Source: Tetrahymena thermophila SB210
Taxonomy: Eukaryota > Ciliophora > Oligohymenophorea > Hymenostomatida > Tetrahymenidae
NCBI RefSeq assembly: GCF_000189635.1
Contig: NW_002475961.1
Location: forward strand, 186,001-250,000
Length of the DNA stretch: 64,000 nt
Direction: 5' to 3'
The notes under the pieces were generated by a model, which had not been told where the DNA came from, searched no databases, and saw nothing but the letters and a program-made list of their open reading frames with translations. The position numbers were made by a program, and so were the translations under genes. This document shows positions 1-14,224 of this stretch, piece by piece; position 1 is the first letter of the stretch; each line of letters opens with the position of its first letter.

Positions 1-745
<745 letters not shown>

Positions 746-3036
746 AAAAACATAATCCAAATTAAAAAAAATTACTCAAAACTGATAATATAAAAAATTA
801 ATTTTCATAATTTTAATGTAAATAAATACCTTTATATTTGACGTTTTGTACTCAAAATAAATTAAAGTTAACAAACCATATTTATTTAATTCTACTTTCA
901 ATTTTTAAAAATATAATGCTATTTGTTTTTGCCAAAGAAAGGAAAGTTTATTCTTTCGTCATTTGTAAATTAAATTAAATAAATATTTACTATTTACTTA
1001 CTTACTGATTTATTTTTCTAAAAAACTTCTATTCTTGATAAATAAAATAGTCAAAAAATAGATTTTTAAATATTAATTTTTATTCGATTGCTTTATTAAA
1101 TTTAAATTAGAAATGTCTAAAATCTTAAATCACATTCATTAAAAAAAAGACAAAATTATTTAAAATTAATTAAATTATTGTTCAAAATTAAAGTAAATTT
1201 TTCTAAATGGGCTATTATCTTAATTAAATTTGTCTAAGATAATAATTAAAATTTTAATAATGTAAGCAAATAGAATTAAAATTTGTTAAGGTAAATACTT
1301 ATTAAAATAGAGTCAGTCTTACGCAAGAATGGTTTTATTATTTTTAATGCTTACAACTAAAAAATATTTAATGAAAATATAATTATTAAATAATAAATTT
1401 ATAAGAAATGGCATTTATTCATTTTGCTTTAATTATATTTTTTGTTACATATCATCATTACTAGCTATTAGCTATATAAATAGATTAAATTCAATAAAGA
1501 ATAGGCTTTTTATTATGAAAAATGGGACTTTGTATTTTTTTATTAGAAAATAAATATGCATTTAATAATTTAAAAGTTTAACAGTGTAAATAGAAAGATT
1601 ATTTTGTAAAAATACTCTTTGATTTATTGAATTTAAATTTTAAACAAGAGCAATTTTAATCATTCTTGGATTTTAAATAGTCCATTTATTTTTCAATTTA
1701 CTTATAAGTTAGTAATTATATAAATATTTTACTCTGTAAATATTTGTAAATACATTTTTTTATCTTTGATTGTAATTTTAAAAAATTTATAATAATTATA
1801 GTTGTAATTTCAAATGGTGAAAAATGTAAAAATTAATTTTCTAAAAGAGAAATTTTCTAAGCATAGGATGGATGAATCTAAATAAAGTTCATAAATAATA
1901 CTAACATTTTTAAAACATTTTATTAAAAATGTTAATATTCCAAAGTAAATTAAATAAGGCTTTTAGCAAAGAAGCAAATTAAAATTTAGAAATTAATTTA
2001 TTTATTTACAATTAAAAATTCTTCATTTTAATTATTTAGTAGAAGTAAAAGTTTAATTTTACTTTTAAAACATAAAATAAACGTCTAATTATCATAAAAT
2101 TTTGAAAAAATATTATTTTATGTCATAATTAAATAATAAAATCAAGTAAAATTTAGTTTTTTTAAAAAGAAAATATCAAAAATTAATTTATTTATTTTTA
2201 TTTGAATAAATTAAATAATTAATAAAGATAATTTATTATTTAAATAACATAATATTTTATTCTTTTATAAATATACTGATTGACTGACTTCTTAAATATT
2301 TAAAGAGTCTAGTTTAAATTAATTATTTTTATTATTAAATTTAAATGATATATTTGAAAAATATTTGATTTCAATTTAATAAGAAATTTATTTATTTGAT
2401 TTAAAAATAGTAAAAATTTCATTTTTATTTTTATTATAATGATAAAATACTAACAGGAATACACTTTAAGAATCAATAAGATAGTTTATTATATTAAATA
2501 ATATAGCAGTTTATGTATAATAATATTTTTAAAGGTAATATTAAAAAATGTATAATCAAACTTTTGCTTAAAACTTACAAACTAATTCTGATTCAATTAA
2601 AAAATTCTTAAAAAAAAATATATTAATTAATAATTATTAGATAACATGAGCAAATATTTATTTATTTGCTTATTAATTGTTTATTAAATTTTAAATTAAT
2701 TAATTATATATTTTTTATATTATAATTCATTTATTTTAATTTATAAAAGAAATTAGAATTAGATTTTCAATATTGAATTTAGAATTTAATTTTTAATTTA
2801 AATTTAACTCTTTTTACTTTTTACGGTATTGCTATTAAATGTAAAAGAATATTATGTGAAAGGGAAGAGTTTCTTAATTAAATAATAGAAGAATTTGTAT
2901 TTAATAATTTATTTTTCTAGATAAAAAAGATTTTGATTATCTTTAGGATATATTTTTTATCTTTAAACAGACAGACAAATAGACTTCTGTCTGAATAATT
3001 TTAATTAATTTAAAAATATTATATTTAATAAAACTA
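746..3036. other. Intergenic, A+T-rich
   Basis: No coding signal was found on either strand. The only structure noted is a 7-bp inverted repeat, CAGACAG...CTGTCTG, near 2967-2993, just upstream of the next protease gene. Confidence 0.7.
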
Positions 3037-4014
3037 ATGAATAAAACTCTTATCATCGCTTTTGTCAGTATTTTGGCTATTTCTGCTTTTGGCTTTATTT
3101 CTTTAAAAGAGAATTCTCATAATGTCAGAGCTCAATAAGATGCCTTAACTCTCTTTAAGTAATTCAAAATGAAATACAACAAAAGATATGCTGACCCAGA
3201 TTTTGAATCTTACAGATTCGGTGTTTTCTCAGAAAACCTAGAAGTAATTAAAACTGACTCTACTTTTGGTATTACTCAATTCATGGATTTAACTAGTGCT
3301 GAATTCTCTGAATAGTACTTGACTTTAAAGGTCAATAAGAATTAAGACAACAGTAAAATTTACAAGCCTAAGGATGATGTAGAGATCAAAGAAATAGATT
3401 TCACTACTCTTGGAAAGGTTACTCCTGTTAAGGATTAAGGTCGTTGTGGTTCTTGCTATGCTTTTTCAACCACTGGCGCAATCGAATCTGCTCTTTTAAT
3501 TTCTGGAGTAGGTGAAGCTAACACTCTTAGTCTCTCAGAATAAGAAATAGTAGACTGTGTTAAAGAACCAGAATATAACTAACTTGGAGGTTGCTAAGAT
3601 GGTTACATGGATGAAAGTTTTAAGTACATTATTAAAAACAAGATTTCTAAAGCTGCAGATTATCCCTATACAGCAGTAGAAGGTAAATGTAAAGATACTT
3701 CTTCCTTCGAAAAGTATGCTATTTCAAGCTACGTAGATGTTCCTTCAGGTGATTGCAAAGCTCTTTTAACTGCCTTATAAGATCATCCTGTTTCTGTTGC
3801 TATTGATGCAAAAAATTTGTAATACTACACTTCTGGAGTTTACAGTAACTGCTCTGACAACCTTACTCATGCTGTCCTTCTAGTTGGTTACTCTAGTTCT
3901 GCTCTCAAGCTTAAGAACTCATGGGGTACATAATTTGGTGAAAACGGTTATTTTAGATTAGCTGTCGGTAATACTTGTGGTGTTTGCAATGCTGCTTCCT
4001 TCCCTGTTCTTTGA
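3037..4014 (+). CDS. Papain-family cysteine protease with Cys-Tyr active-site variant
   Basis: A single exon of 325 residues. A signal peptide (about residues 1-20, MNKTLIIAFVSILAISAFGF) is followed by an I29 inhibitor propeptide (FKQFKMKYNKRYADPDF, about residues 43-59, to FMDLTSAEF) and the C1A peptidase domain. The catalytic Cys is residue 140, His 278 and Asn 294 (KNSWG). The residue after the catalytic Cys is Tyr (GRCGSCYAFS), where papain enzymes and both neighbouring paralogues have Trp. The conserved GCNGG block is also changed to GCQDG. Synonymous codons are much more A/T-ending than in the other two copies. It is probably an active lysosomal or secreted protease with altered specificity or a lower expression level. 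Loss of activity cannot be judged by eye, since the triad is intact. The start is the first in-frame ATG and gives a clean signal peptide. Confidence 0.95.
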
Positions 4015-5561
4015 AAATATTTAAAATCGATTGATCGATTGAAAGCATTTAAAAAATTTTTTGATAATGATTGATTTGTTTAAAGTAATTGTATAAATAA
4101 AATAAAAAATAATCTGTTTTAATGCATCAATGAACAATAAAATAAATTTATAATTATTGAATACTCATTAATTTATTTATTCGTATTGAATTGAAAATTG
4201 ATTGATCTATAAAAAATTAAATAATATGTTCATTAAATTTGAAAAAGATATTTCTTTTATGAAAAAATTTTATTATTTAATATAAAAGAATAAATTTGGT
4301 TTGTCAAATCTATTAAAATCAGTTTAAATTTCATTTAAAGCACTATCAAATAAATTTCAATTTCTAACAATTTCAAAATTAATATTTTAATTCTATTTTT
4401 AAAGAAAAAAAAAAATATTGACTTTTTAAATAAAATAGTTATAAAAAATCAACATCCCTACCTACCTAAAAGTTATAAATGGAAGTAAAAATATTTATAA
4501 ATAATGTTTTTTAAGAATATTATAGATATTTAAAAGTTGATATATGTATTTCCACATCAATTTAAGCAAATATTATTTATAAATAATAAAATGTATCACA
4601 TTTAATTTTTTATAAATCTATCAAAATTATTCAAAAATAATATTTAGAAATGTAGTTAGTTGACAATTAAATATTAAATTTTTGAAGGAAGGAATCAATA
4701 AAATTAATTTGATAAACTTATATAAAAATAAATTTAATTTTTCAGTATCTAAATTACAATAAATAATAACCTCATTAGTCTTTATTTTTATGATTATAAA
4801 TCTAAATATTGATGCACCTTATTATTACTATTAATAGTACAATTCTTGTCCTAATTAAGTAATTAGATTGATAGTTATAGTTAGAAAAAAATTTTTTAAT
4901 TAAATTCTACAAAATTGATTAATTTATATTATATCATTAAAATTTACCTACCACATTTTAGAGATCAAGGACAAATCAAATAGAAAAGTAAATTAATTAA
5001 TTATAAGTATAATTAATTAATTAAAAGTAACTTTTATTTTATAAGGTAACAAGCATTTTATCATAAAAATTAATTTTTAAAGATAAAATTTACTATCAAT
5101 TAATAAATAAATTATAAGATTTAACTCTAAATTCTTGATGAGAACTTGTAAAAATTGATTTTCTATAAATTAGCTAAATTTAATAACATTAGGTTGTTTT
5201 TTCTGCTATAGTTGAATATTAAAAAATTAATTAATTAATAAATAAATAAATTAGTACTATCATTTCTTCCTTTGGTTTTCTAAAAAATATTATTAATCAA
5301 TCAATCTATTACGAATAATTAATAGAATAGTTACAATATACTTATGTAATTTTTATATATTTATTTATTACTTTACATATAAAAAATTAAATTTTCTTTA
5401 ACAATATTGTAATCACAGATTTATTTGATTTGAAAACAGCTTTAAATATAATTACATTTGATATACATTAATTATTTCTATTAAGAATTAAAATAATAAT
5501 TAGAACAATTTAATTCATAAAGGTAAAAAATAAATAATTAAAAAGAATTAAGGGATCTTAA
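4015..5561. other. Intergenic, A+T-rich
   Basis: Nothing recognisable beyond simple A/T-rich runs such as ATTA/AATA repeats. This is the 3' flank of the protease and the promoter side of the membrane protein. Confidence 0.7.
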
Positions 5562-6776
5562 ATGGAATAATTTAGAAGGGCCTCTAGAAGATATATTCAA
5601 ACAATTATTGAAATAATAGAAATTTAATAGCCTACATCCCATACTCCTCTATATTATATATTGCTATTTGGTATTTTCCTTTTATAAATATCTAGTTTTA
5701 CTCTTAGTACTGATGATAGGCCTTATTTTTAAGATGATAAGCTATATTTTCTTGAGGTTTTAACTGAGTATACAAGCATTTCATACACAATTAATGAATA
5801 TTTTGGCGAATTAGCTATCTTGATTTGGTTTTTTTTATTATCATTCTTGACATATTCTATTCTTATTTATATTGGAGTGCTAAGCTATTTGAAATCATCG
5901 TAGCAAAATTTCTACTTAAAGTCAAAATGGATGTTTGATATTGTTAATGTTAAACTAAATATCTACTTTACAATATATCCATGGATATTTTTTGTCACTT
6001 TTGTAGAATCAAACTCAGGAATTTTTGTATGTGGCTATGAATCATTTCTTTCTGAATATTAGGATACATCAAATTGTTTTTAAAAACCTTTCTACCTCTA
6101 CTTTTTTTCTGCTCTTTCGTTAATAATAGCTCTAGTTATTAGTTATATAGTCTTCTTTTTCTTTAGGAACATATCATTCTCTGAGAGTAATATTATTAGA
6201 AGGAAGTATAATAAAACAATCCTGATTATAACCATGATGACTTTTATGATGGTGTTTAGTTATTATTTAAAAGGTTATATACCAGATATTTTTAAATATT
6301 ACCTAAATACTATTACGGGGGCTTTATATATTTATGATGCTACAATAAATTTACCTTTTAGTGATATACAGATGAATAAATGGGTTGCTTCTTTTTCGTC
6401 AGTTTTTTTTGTAAACTAAATTCTTCTGTTAGCAAATGTGGAGCTACCAAACTTTTTCGTTGAGGATGATTTATTTTACGCAACGGCTATATTAAGTATA
6501 GTTTTGATTGCTGTAGTGTTGGCAACTATACAAACTTTATTCGACAGAATTCTCAAAGTTACTACTTAAGATTTAAGCCAGTAAAGAAATAGATATTTTT
6601 TAATAAATTTTTTATGCGTAAATTATTTAAATTCACGCCTAATAGTAGAGCAAGTATTTAATTTACTTTAAAATTTATCATAGCTTACCTACCATAAAAA
6701 TATACTAAGAAAGTTTTGTTATCAATTTTTTTTTTCAGTTATTGATAAATAAAAAGTGTAAGTATTTGGTAGTTGA
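5562..6776 (+). CDS. Predicted seven-span membrane protein, function unknown
   Basis: An open frame of 404 codons from ATG 5562 to TGA 6774-6776, with 16 in-frame TAA/TAG codons read as Gln. Hydrophobic segments lie at about residues 29-50, 82-110, 137-155, 185-210, 222-244, 272-295 and 305-328, giving about seven membrane spans. The loop near residues 155-185 contains two Cys and acidic residues and could face outward. The last about 75 residues are hydrophilic and mixed, and are less certain to be coding than the rest. No family motif is recognised. The layout could suit a ciliate orphan receptor or transporter, but that is only topology. It stands alone on the plus strand. Confidence 0.75.
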
Positions 6777-7423
6777 TATTTGACAAAATGATTAAAAATG
6801 TAAGGATTAAATTAAAATATACAAATAAATTACAGTCTTCAAAAAATTTAAAGAAAACAATGTTAATTAAAATAAGATTAGAAGAGTTCAAGAAATAAAT
6901 TTGATGGTAATTAATACCTTTCCTATTTTAATTATTACATAAAATATAGCGAATTAAATGAAAAAATTTACTTTCATATTAAAAATTTTAATCTGAATGC
7001 ATAAATTTCTGATTATTAATCAATTCTGCATTTTAAAATTAAAGAATTTAAAAGCAAAAAAATTACAATCCTAAGTAAATTTAAAGAAATGTATAGAAAA
7101 ATTTATGAAATAAAATTGATGATAATAAATATCTTTAGTTTTTTAATCTTACAAATAATCAACCAAATTAGAAAAAAATTACTCAATTAGTAAAAATTTA
7201 ATGAATGTGTAAATTTATTATGTTTATTAATAAATTCTGCTTTTTTTTATTATACTTAATTACATTAATTAAAGGTTACAAATTTACATTTTTAATTTAC
7301 CAAAAAATTTTTTAGGATATATAGTTATATACATAATCTGCATGCATGCATACCCATACCTTTAATCAATAAAAAATTCTATATTTTAAATAAATTAGTC
7401 CATTTTTTCAAGAGAGATGCGTT
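6777..7423. other. Intergenic, A+T-rich
   Basis: No gene seen. A GCATGCATGCATAC alternating stretch lies at about 7341-7354. The promoter of the following gene should lie here. Confidence 0.65.
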
Positions 7424-10400
7424 ATGATGTTAGAGGAATTGTTCAAATTAGGAACAGAGTATCAAAATGATAGAAAAATAAGGTTTAAATTGGGTGAATT
7501 AATAAGATATCACAAAACGACTTGCTCCTTTTCAGAGTGCTACTGCTCTTAAATATAGTTAGAAAATTTGAATGATAAAATAATTTCAAAATAAATAATT
7601 TAGTTGATTGACAGCTTGTTCTAATAATTTATTAGCAATATACACATGAAGAAAAATCTAATCTAGCTGGAATTGTTATAATTAAAATACATCTCATTTT
7701 AGGCCAGATTCTGTTAAAATTCAATTCAAGCTTATTATAAACTCAAAATGCTTGAAAGAAACAAAACAAAGAGATCTTTATTTTTTAAAAATATTTCTGA
7801 AGCTATTTCTCAAAGACTTGAATTAATGTTAGACCTAGAGTTTCTATAAAGTAGACAAATTTATAATGCAAAAAATGAATAAAATCAAAAAAATTTATCA
7901 GTTAAGCCTATTTTTGAGACAGAAAACATTAAAGATGAATGCTTTTTTTAAATTTCAAAATTCCTAGAAGTTAAAAAGAAATTCTACCAGAATTTAGGAG
8001 CAGGTCAAATTTCTCTGAAAGAATGCAGCATACAGGCATTCATATTAGGAAAGGCGTATAAAAATTTAAAGCATAAAATTGATGGTATTTTTAATGAAAA
8101 GACAAAGAAATATTTATAATTGTAAACCAATGTTATTCTCTTAAAGGTAAAAAATTTTTTCTGTTTATGAATTGGTAAATTTTAAATTTATTTATTTTAT
8201 TAGATTCTAAGCATTTTCTTGAGTGTTGTTGACAAAAAACTTTGGATGGCATAAAAATATGAAGAAAAGGTAAAAGAAATAATTGAGAAAAATTAATACA
8301 ATAGATTAAATGTCTCTGAAACTATAAGTTTTAGCTAAGAGAATATGACTGTAGTCGAAGTAAGTCTAGTAAAAAATAGTGGAAAAGTTATTTCAAACTA
8401 GAAAAAGCTTGGACTCTTCTTAGGATATGAAGAAAGAGATTTAAATACAAAAGTATTTAATTTAAGCGATATTATGCCAAGGAGTATTTCTCAAATCCAC
8501 GATTAATTAATAGAAAACATGATTAGAAACGGAGTAAGCTAGTATTCTATTTAGAGATTACAGACTTTTGCTAGTGATAGCAATGGCTTTATTTTCCCTG
8601 TGAGTATTTAATTTGATATTAATTACAGTGTGGATGACGATTTCAAAATGATAGCATCTCTTTTAAAATAATCAAATAATCAAAATTAATTCATCATGAT
8701 AGACGAATTCGGTTAAGTTGAAGGTATGACATAATAAATATATAATTAGGTATTCAATTAGTGTAAGAGCATGCAGCAAATATAAAATAAATTAAATCAG
8801 AAATTATAAGAATAAGTTAGCTATTCTCAATATAATCTTTTTCTGATCTCATAGAAGATACTTGATGATGTGATTAATCACCAAAGAGAATAAAATTAGC
8901 ATTAAAATAATTAGAGCATTCTTACAAATAAATAAGCCTTATTTAAATTTACTGGAAGTCTAAGCAAGATGTAGCAAAAGTTTAACTAAAAAAAGTAAGA
9001 GTGGCTTGCCAAAAACAAGAACAACTAAGACACTAAAGATTTTTTTGAATCGTTATTTAAGGTATTATGCTTATAAATTTAAAAAAATTAATTCATTAAG
9101 AGTTTTTGAGAATTTCAAATTCAATTTTAATAAGATTTGTTTATATTTATTTATGAATTTACTATTAAAAAATGAAGATATTTGAAATTATCAAAATTAT
9201 TATTTTATCTTGATCCTTTTATTCTAGCAAATAAAATTTTTGTATATTAAGTATTGTTGAATTAACTGTGTTATAAAACTAAAAATAGGATGAGAAATAA
9301 CTAAATAATGAGGAAGACCAAGCTTCTTTTGTTATAAATTATAACTTAAATTATTAAAAGCTAAGTTTTATTCAACAATAAGTGAAGAAGGAAAAATAAA
9401 TTTATATTTTAGAAATAACTCATTTTTAGAAGTATGAAAGCTATTAATTAAGTTTGGATATTATATCAGAATAACAATAAGAATTAGAAAATAATAATGT
9501 TTAAATTAACAGTTTATAATTTGAAAGTCCTCATAAATAGTTTAGTCCATCTAAATCACTAAGCCCATCTAAATCTCTAAATCAAACTAAATCATAAAGT
9601 CCTAAATTACCTTAAACTCGTGCTAATTTAAACAATAAACGCTTTTTCAAATTTAGAAAGGAAAGTTACTAAAGTCAATAAGAAGAAACCTATAGAGAAA
9701 ATATTGAAAATGTTTTATTAAATAATTAAAAATTCTAAATTCCAGAATTTGATTTGTTTTCATAAAAAAATTTGGAGGAGCTATAAACTGGGCAATTTGC
9801 TTCTGAAAATACATATAATTATCAGTTTGCTTATGATTAGAATTTAAATTATTATGATTTATAAAGTCCTTTGAGTATGTTCTAAAATACAAATAATTTA
9901 GCTTAGGAAGAAACAACTAGTAAAATGAGCTAAACAAAATCTTAACAAAATCTAACAAAAGATCAAACACAGGATGAAATAAATGCATAAAAAAAGCTAT
10001 TAATCTTTCAATAAGATTAAACTGAATATGGGTAATAGCAAAAATTTATTTCAGAATATAAATAAACTTCGAAATCTAATATTAAGCAAGTTGTATTTGA
10101 AGAACAAACTACAAATTCGAACTTGTAAAAATTTTTCTAAAAGTAAAATAGTAGTTCTGAACTAAAGTTAGAACTATAAAAAGCAGAATAGCTTAACATG
10201 GAAAACCGTTCTAACTATTCTATTAACTCTCAGTCAAGATTAAGCTAAAACAGAATTTACTAACAAATTTAAAATTCTTTCACACATCAAATTGAGTACT
10301 TTTTGAATATTTTGATTGGTAAAATTTTTTTTATTTTTCAAAAAATTTACTTAATAAATAAATAAATAAAATTTTACTTCTAAAAATTATCTCTTTCACA

Positions 10401-12324
10401 TTAGATAAGCATTTATTTTCATCATTTTTTCAAAGTTTTTTTTGTTTGAGATTTATTTAGTAAGTTTAAAATATTTTTAAGAAATATTTATTTCTTATAT
10501 TAAAAATACATTTTAAAATTAATAATAGGCATCTTCTCTATCTTATTTATTTTAATTGTTGTCATTTACTCAATTGAAGTTTAAAAAGTATATGTGGTAA
10601 TTAAAGATAAAATGAGTTTTTCAAACAATACCTAGATATTAGATCTATATCTAACTCATACACTTTCAAACGCAATTACAGTTAATCTGAATAATACTGT
10701 TTATGATCAAACGTTTATACCATTTGATGGCGAGAATCTAGTAAGTGACAGCTAAGTTATCAGAAAAATCTATATTCAAACATTCAAAAATTAGTTAAAT
10801 TAAATAGTAAGAGATAATGACTTTATTTAGAGCTATCTACAAAAAAAAAATATAAACAATTTGTAAGAATCAATTAAAACAAATTATTAAAATTAAAATA
10901 TTTTTTTTTAAATTAGTAACGAAGTCACTTTCTAATTGCAAATAATGAATTCAGTTCTTAGTTTAGTTTCAATAGATGATGACTAAGAAAGTATTGCGAT
11001 CGATTAAATAAGCTTTTGTTATTTGATAGAAAACATTTAGCTCTATAATATAATTAGCGATTTGAGTGTCTAAATTTACTCAAAGGCTATTTCTAAAAAT
11101 CTGGATGATATTGTAGATAATGGAAAATTATTTATATATGTTTATTTAGCCTTGTTTATTTTAACTTACTTAAGCTGGACTTATATCGTTTATAGATCTT
11201 TTACAATAAATAAAAAAGTACTTCTGATAACAGCTAGAATTTCTTGGTTAGAGTGCTAAATAGAGTGCCAAAAATATGAATATTTTATTTAACTTTTAGC
11301 CCCTTTCAATGCTACCTATATTAAAGAGAACTTTGTTGACTACACCAAATATAATCCTAAAAAAATCCTTGAAAAAATTAAAAATATAAAACAAACAAAG
11401 AAAGGAAATCAATAAAATTTGGTTTCATCTTCCTTTTAAGATTAAAATATGTTTAGATGGAGATACTTTTTGCTTTCTTTTATAGCTTCAGCGATTGGAT
11501 TTGTCATTTTTTGTATATCTATTTTAGTGCTAAATGGTTCTTGGAAATAATTTAAGGACTCATCTAATTTATTTAATCTTATTATTCAACAACAGTAAGC
11601 ATACTCTAAAATTCTGCTTTATCCAGATATGCTTTCATCTAATTCTATACTATCTTAATAAGTATAAAATTATCCAAATATAGATCTAGCTGGTATTTAT
11701 CAGGATTATAAGACTGCCAATTCGTTTATCTCTAATAGTATCTCATAATTTACTTCAAGCATATAAAGTACAGAGTCTCTATCAGGCAGTTATTTAACAA
11801 ACATAAGATAAATATTTGAATAAAATATTTGCTATGAAATATAAGATTTATTTGATTTTTGTGCAAATCTTTCAAACACAACATCATCACAATCCACACT
11901 TGTAGGATTAGGAGCTTATATTTAATAAGATTTATAATTCCTTTCTACTTTTGATGATTTATTTTCTCAATCTGTAAATTAATAATTATAATAATAACAG
12001 ATATTGTAGTTTTTTAATAATAACGAGCATGTTTAATTAATAAGAGAAGGATTCTATTTAATTTAATAATCTTTGACTACTATTAAAAATATTGTTTATT
12101 CATCCAATTAAGACATTTTAAATTATTATTCATAAATTTTCACAATCGTAATTTGCATCATCAGCTTTGCCAGTATTTTGATTTGGATGGCTCTTTCTTT
12201 CTATTTGAAATCTAAAATTATCTTTGATTCTGAAAGTATATTATTTTCTCTAACATGCGTTCCTCATTCAAAGCTTTAAGAAGACATAACTATAAATATG
12301 ATAAAAAATCTAAATAAACTATGA
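7424..12324 (+). CDS. Large PAS-like multispan membrane protein (Tiny-macrocysts/TmcB-like ciliate family)
   Basis: Four exons (7424-8146, 8204-9061, 9289-10318, 10529-12324) keep phase and encode 1,468 residues. Residues 1-240 are helical and include a Cys/His cluster (HKTTCSFSECYC). About residues 290-440 look like a PAS-type sensor region, with a block (LSDIMPRSISQIHDQLIEN) that I associate with ciliate TmcB/PAS-S-box membrane proteins. A Gln/Asn/Ser-rich linker follows, including repeats of PSKSLS type near 9541-9590. The C-terminal half has four membrane spans (about residues 871-888, 1070-1092, 1183-1206, 1407-1430) with two large Asn/Gln/Ser-rich extracellular-looking loops. Spans 1-2 and 3-4 have the same layout, so the membrane half may be a duplicated two-span unit. 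The likely role is sensing or signalling at a membrane; the ligand is unknown. Two ATGs start the frame (7424 and 7427) and the first was taken. Confidence 0.8.
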
Positions 12325-12967
12325 AAGAAGTGATGATTTTGCTAAAAATAAACTTATTCCATCAAAATTCTAATTGTGAAAGAAATAAAATTACACTTTA
12401 TTCAATTAATATTCTGAACAAATTCAAATTTAATCTCAAATTAAATATTTATTTTTTGTATGAAAGTAAAATAAATTAAAATTTAATTCTTTTAATAAGC
12501 TACAAATTACTCCCATTAAATGCTTTAATTAATCAATCAATCAGCTAATCAATAAATTATTTTATTTTAGAATAATTTCTCACTTAAAGATTGTTGTAAT
12601 TTATAAAATTAATTAATGATAAATAAAAATCATAAGTATATAAATGAATATAAATTATCTAAAAAAAGGAAACAAGTAAGTAAGTATATTTAAATTAGAT
12701 GATTTCACAAAAATATATTGAATTAAAACATAATAAAAAAATAATATTGTGAAAAAAGAATAAATTAACTGAATAAATGATGCATGTTAATAACAAAAAA
12801 ATAGTAATAGAAAATAATTAGATTTGAATATTAGAATAATTAGTTTTAATTAATAAAGGCAAATATTTTGCAATTAATCTTTTATGAATAGCTTTTAATA
12901 TTATAAAATAAATGAGTTTAAATGTTAGCTTAGTTTGGTTTATTTATTGAATCAATCAATCAACCAA
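12325..12967. other. Intergenic between convergent genes
   Basis: This is the shared 3' flank of the PAS-like gene (+) and the LRR gene (-). It is A+T-rich, with AATC/AATCAATC runs near 12530-12545 and 12951-12973. No gene seen. Confidence 0.65.
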
Positions 12968-14224
12968 TCAATCGTAGAAGAGATCTTGCATTATAAAGCA
13001 AGGATTATATATTTGATATTCGTTGAAATTATTGATGAACACACTCATTTAAAGGAGCATGACATAAATCTATTTGTAGTAATTAGCGAATTCTTCAGAT
13101 ATTTATTTGAATCTACCACTTGCATGAATTTATACCTAGCTGAGATACTATGTATTAGAAAGAATCTTGGAGTAAATTGAATTAATTTTATCTGAATGGT
13201 TTGCCATGATGCTAAAGTACAGCTAGTTAATATACTTTAAAGCACTAATACCTTCTATTAAATCTTCAATACCTATTGTGGTGACTTAATTTATATCTAA
13301 AATTAAACCTAAAGAAGTTAACTAGGGCATTTGTAAGAGCATTTTCTTAATGTTTTGACATCCTATATCTCTAAGCTAATTGTTTTTGAAATTCAATGAT
13401 ATTTTTAATATTTTTTTCATTTTGCTAATTCTTTAAGTAAACATCTCAACTAGTTCGGGACTAATTTTAGAATTTTCTAAATCTAAAGAAAGAGACTCAA
13501 GTTAAGCCATATCACAAATCTTATTCATTAAGATTTTCATACTCTCTTCTGAAGAAAAGTGAAGCTGTTGTATGTCTAAAGTTAAGTACCTCAAGCTCTC
13601 ACACGACTGCAAATAGTCGACCATTTCTATGATTTGTTCAAGTGTTACATTATTTTTTGTAATTTAGAAATGGAACTTTTTCATATTTTTCAAATTAGTT
13701 AATTATCTAAGTGATCCTATATCTGTGATTTCATTACCTAATAACATCAATTCTATTTCTTACAAATTAGGCAATTAACTGAGGCCTTCTGAAATGGTTT
13801 TTAGTCCTTCATTGTCTATTCCGTTGCTTTACATTCTAAAGCTTACTTTTTAGAGATTCTAAAGGCATGGAAGTATTTTAGATATAAATACTATCCCACT
13901 ATTAATCTTGTTTAGTCTCAAAAACAACTGTAAAGATTGTAGATTATTCATTTTCTTAAGGTATTCTGCTATATTTTCGCAATCTTTTTCAGTAAAAGTG
14001 TTTGAGCACTCATGAATGTATAAAAAATCTGTTATTTCTGTGTAGTGGCATTAGAAAAATCTCTATATCAAAGAAAAATTATCTACATCTACAGATTTGA
14101 AAACCAAACCTATCTTTTAAGACTTTATATTCTTGTCATCACTTAAGTATTATTTCATTTCTTCGAAGTTTGCAAAAGTGATCTCAAACTATTACTTCTG
14201 ATTGCATGATTCTACAGTAGTCAT
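12968..14224 (-). CDS. Leucine-rich-repeat protein, ribonuclease-inhibitor type
   Basis: A single-exon frame on the minus strand, ATG at 14224-14222, TGA at 12970-12968, 418 residues. The protein consists of irregular leucine-rich repeats of about 28-35 residues with spaced L..L.L patterns, for example LPNLQEIELMLLGNEITDIG and LESLSLDLENSKIS. This is the RNI-like arrangement common in large ciliate LRR families. There is no signal peptide, membrane span or kinase domain. LRR proteins of this type are protein-binding scaffolds, and no partner can be named. The N-terminal 60 residues are Gln-rich and lack repeats. It points away from the protease at 17921 and converges on the PAS-like gene. Confidence 0.85.

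Noticed and set aside
2967-2993. Inverted repeat CAGACAG...CTGTCTG as a transposon end
   Set aside because: No matching copy, target-site duplication or transposase was found nearby; it is a lone small palindrome.
12935-13180. Plus-strand frame of 81 codons
   Set aside because: It is the antisense shadow of the C-terminal part of the LRR gene on the minus strand.
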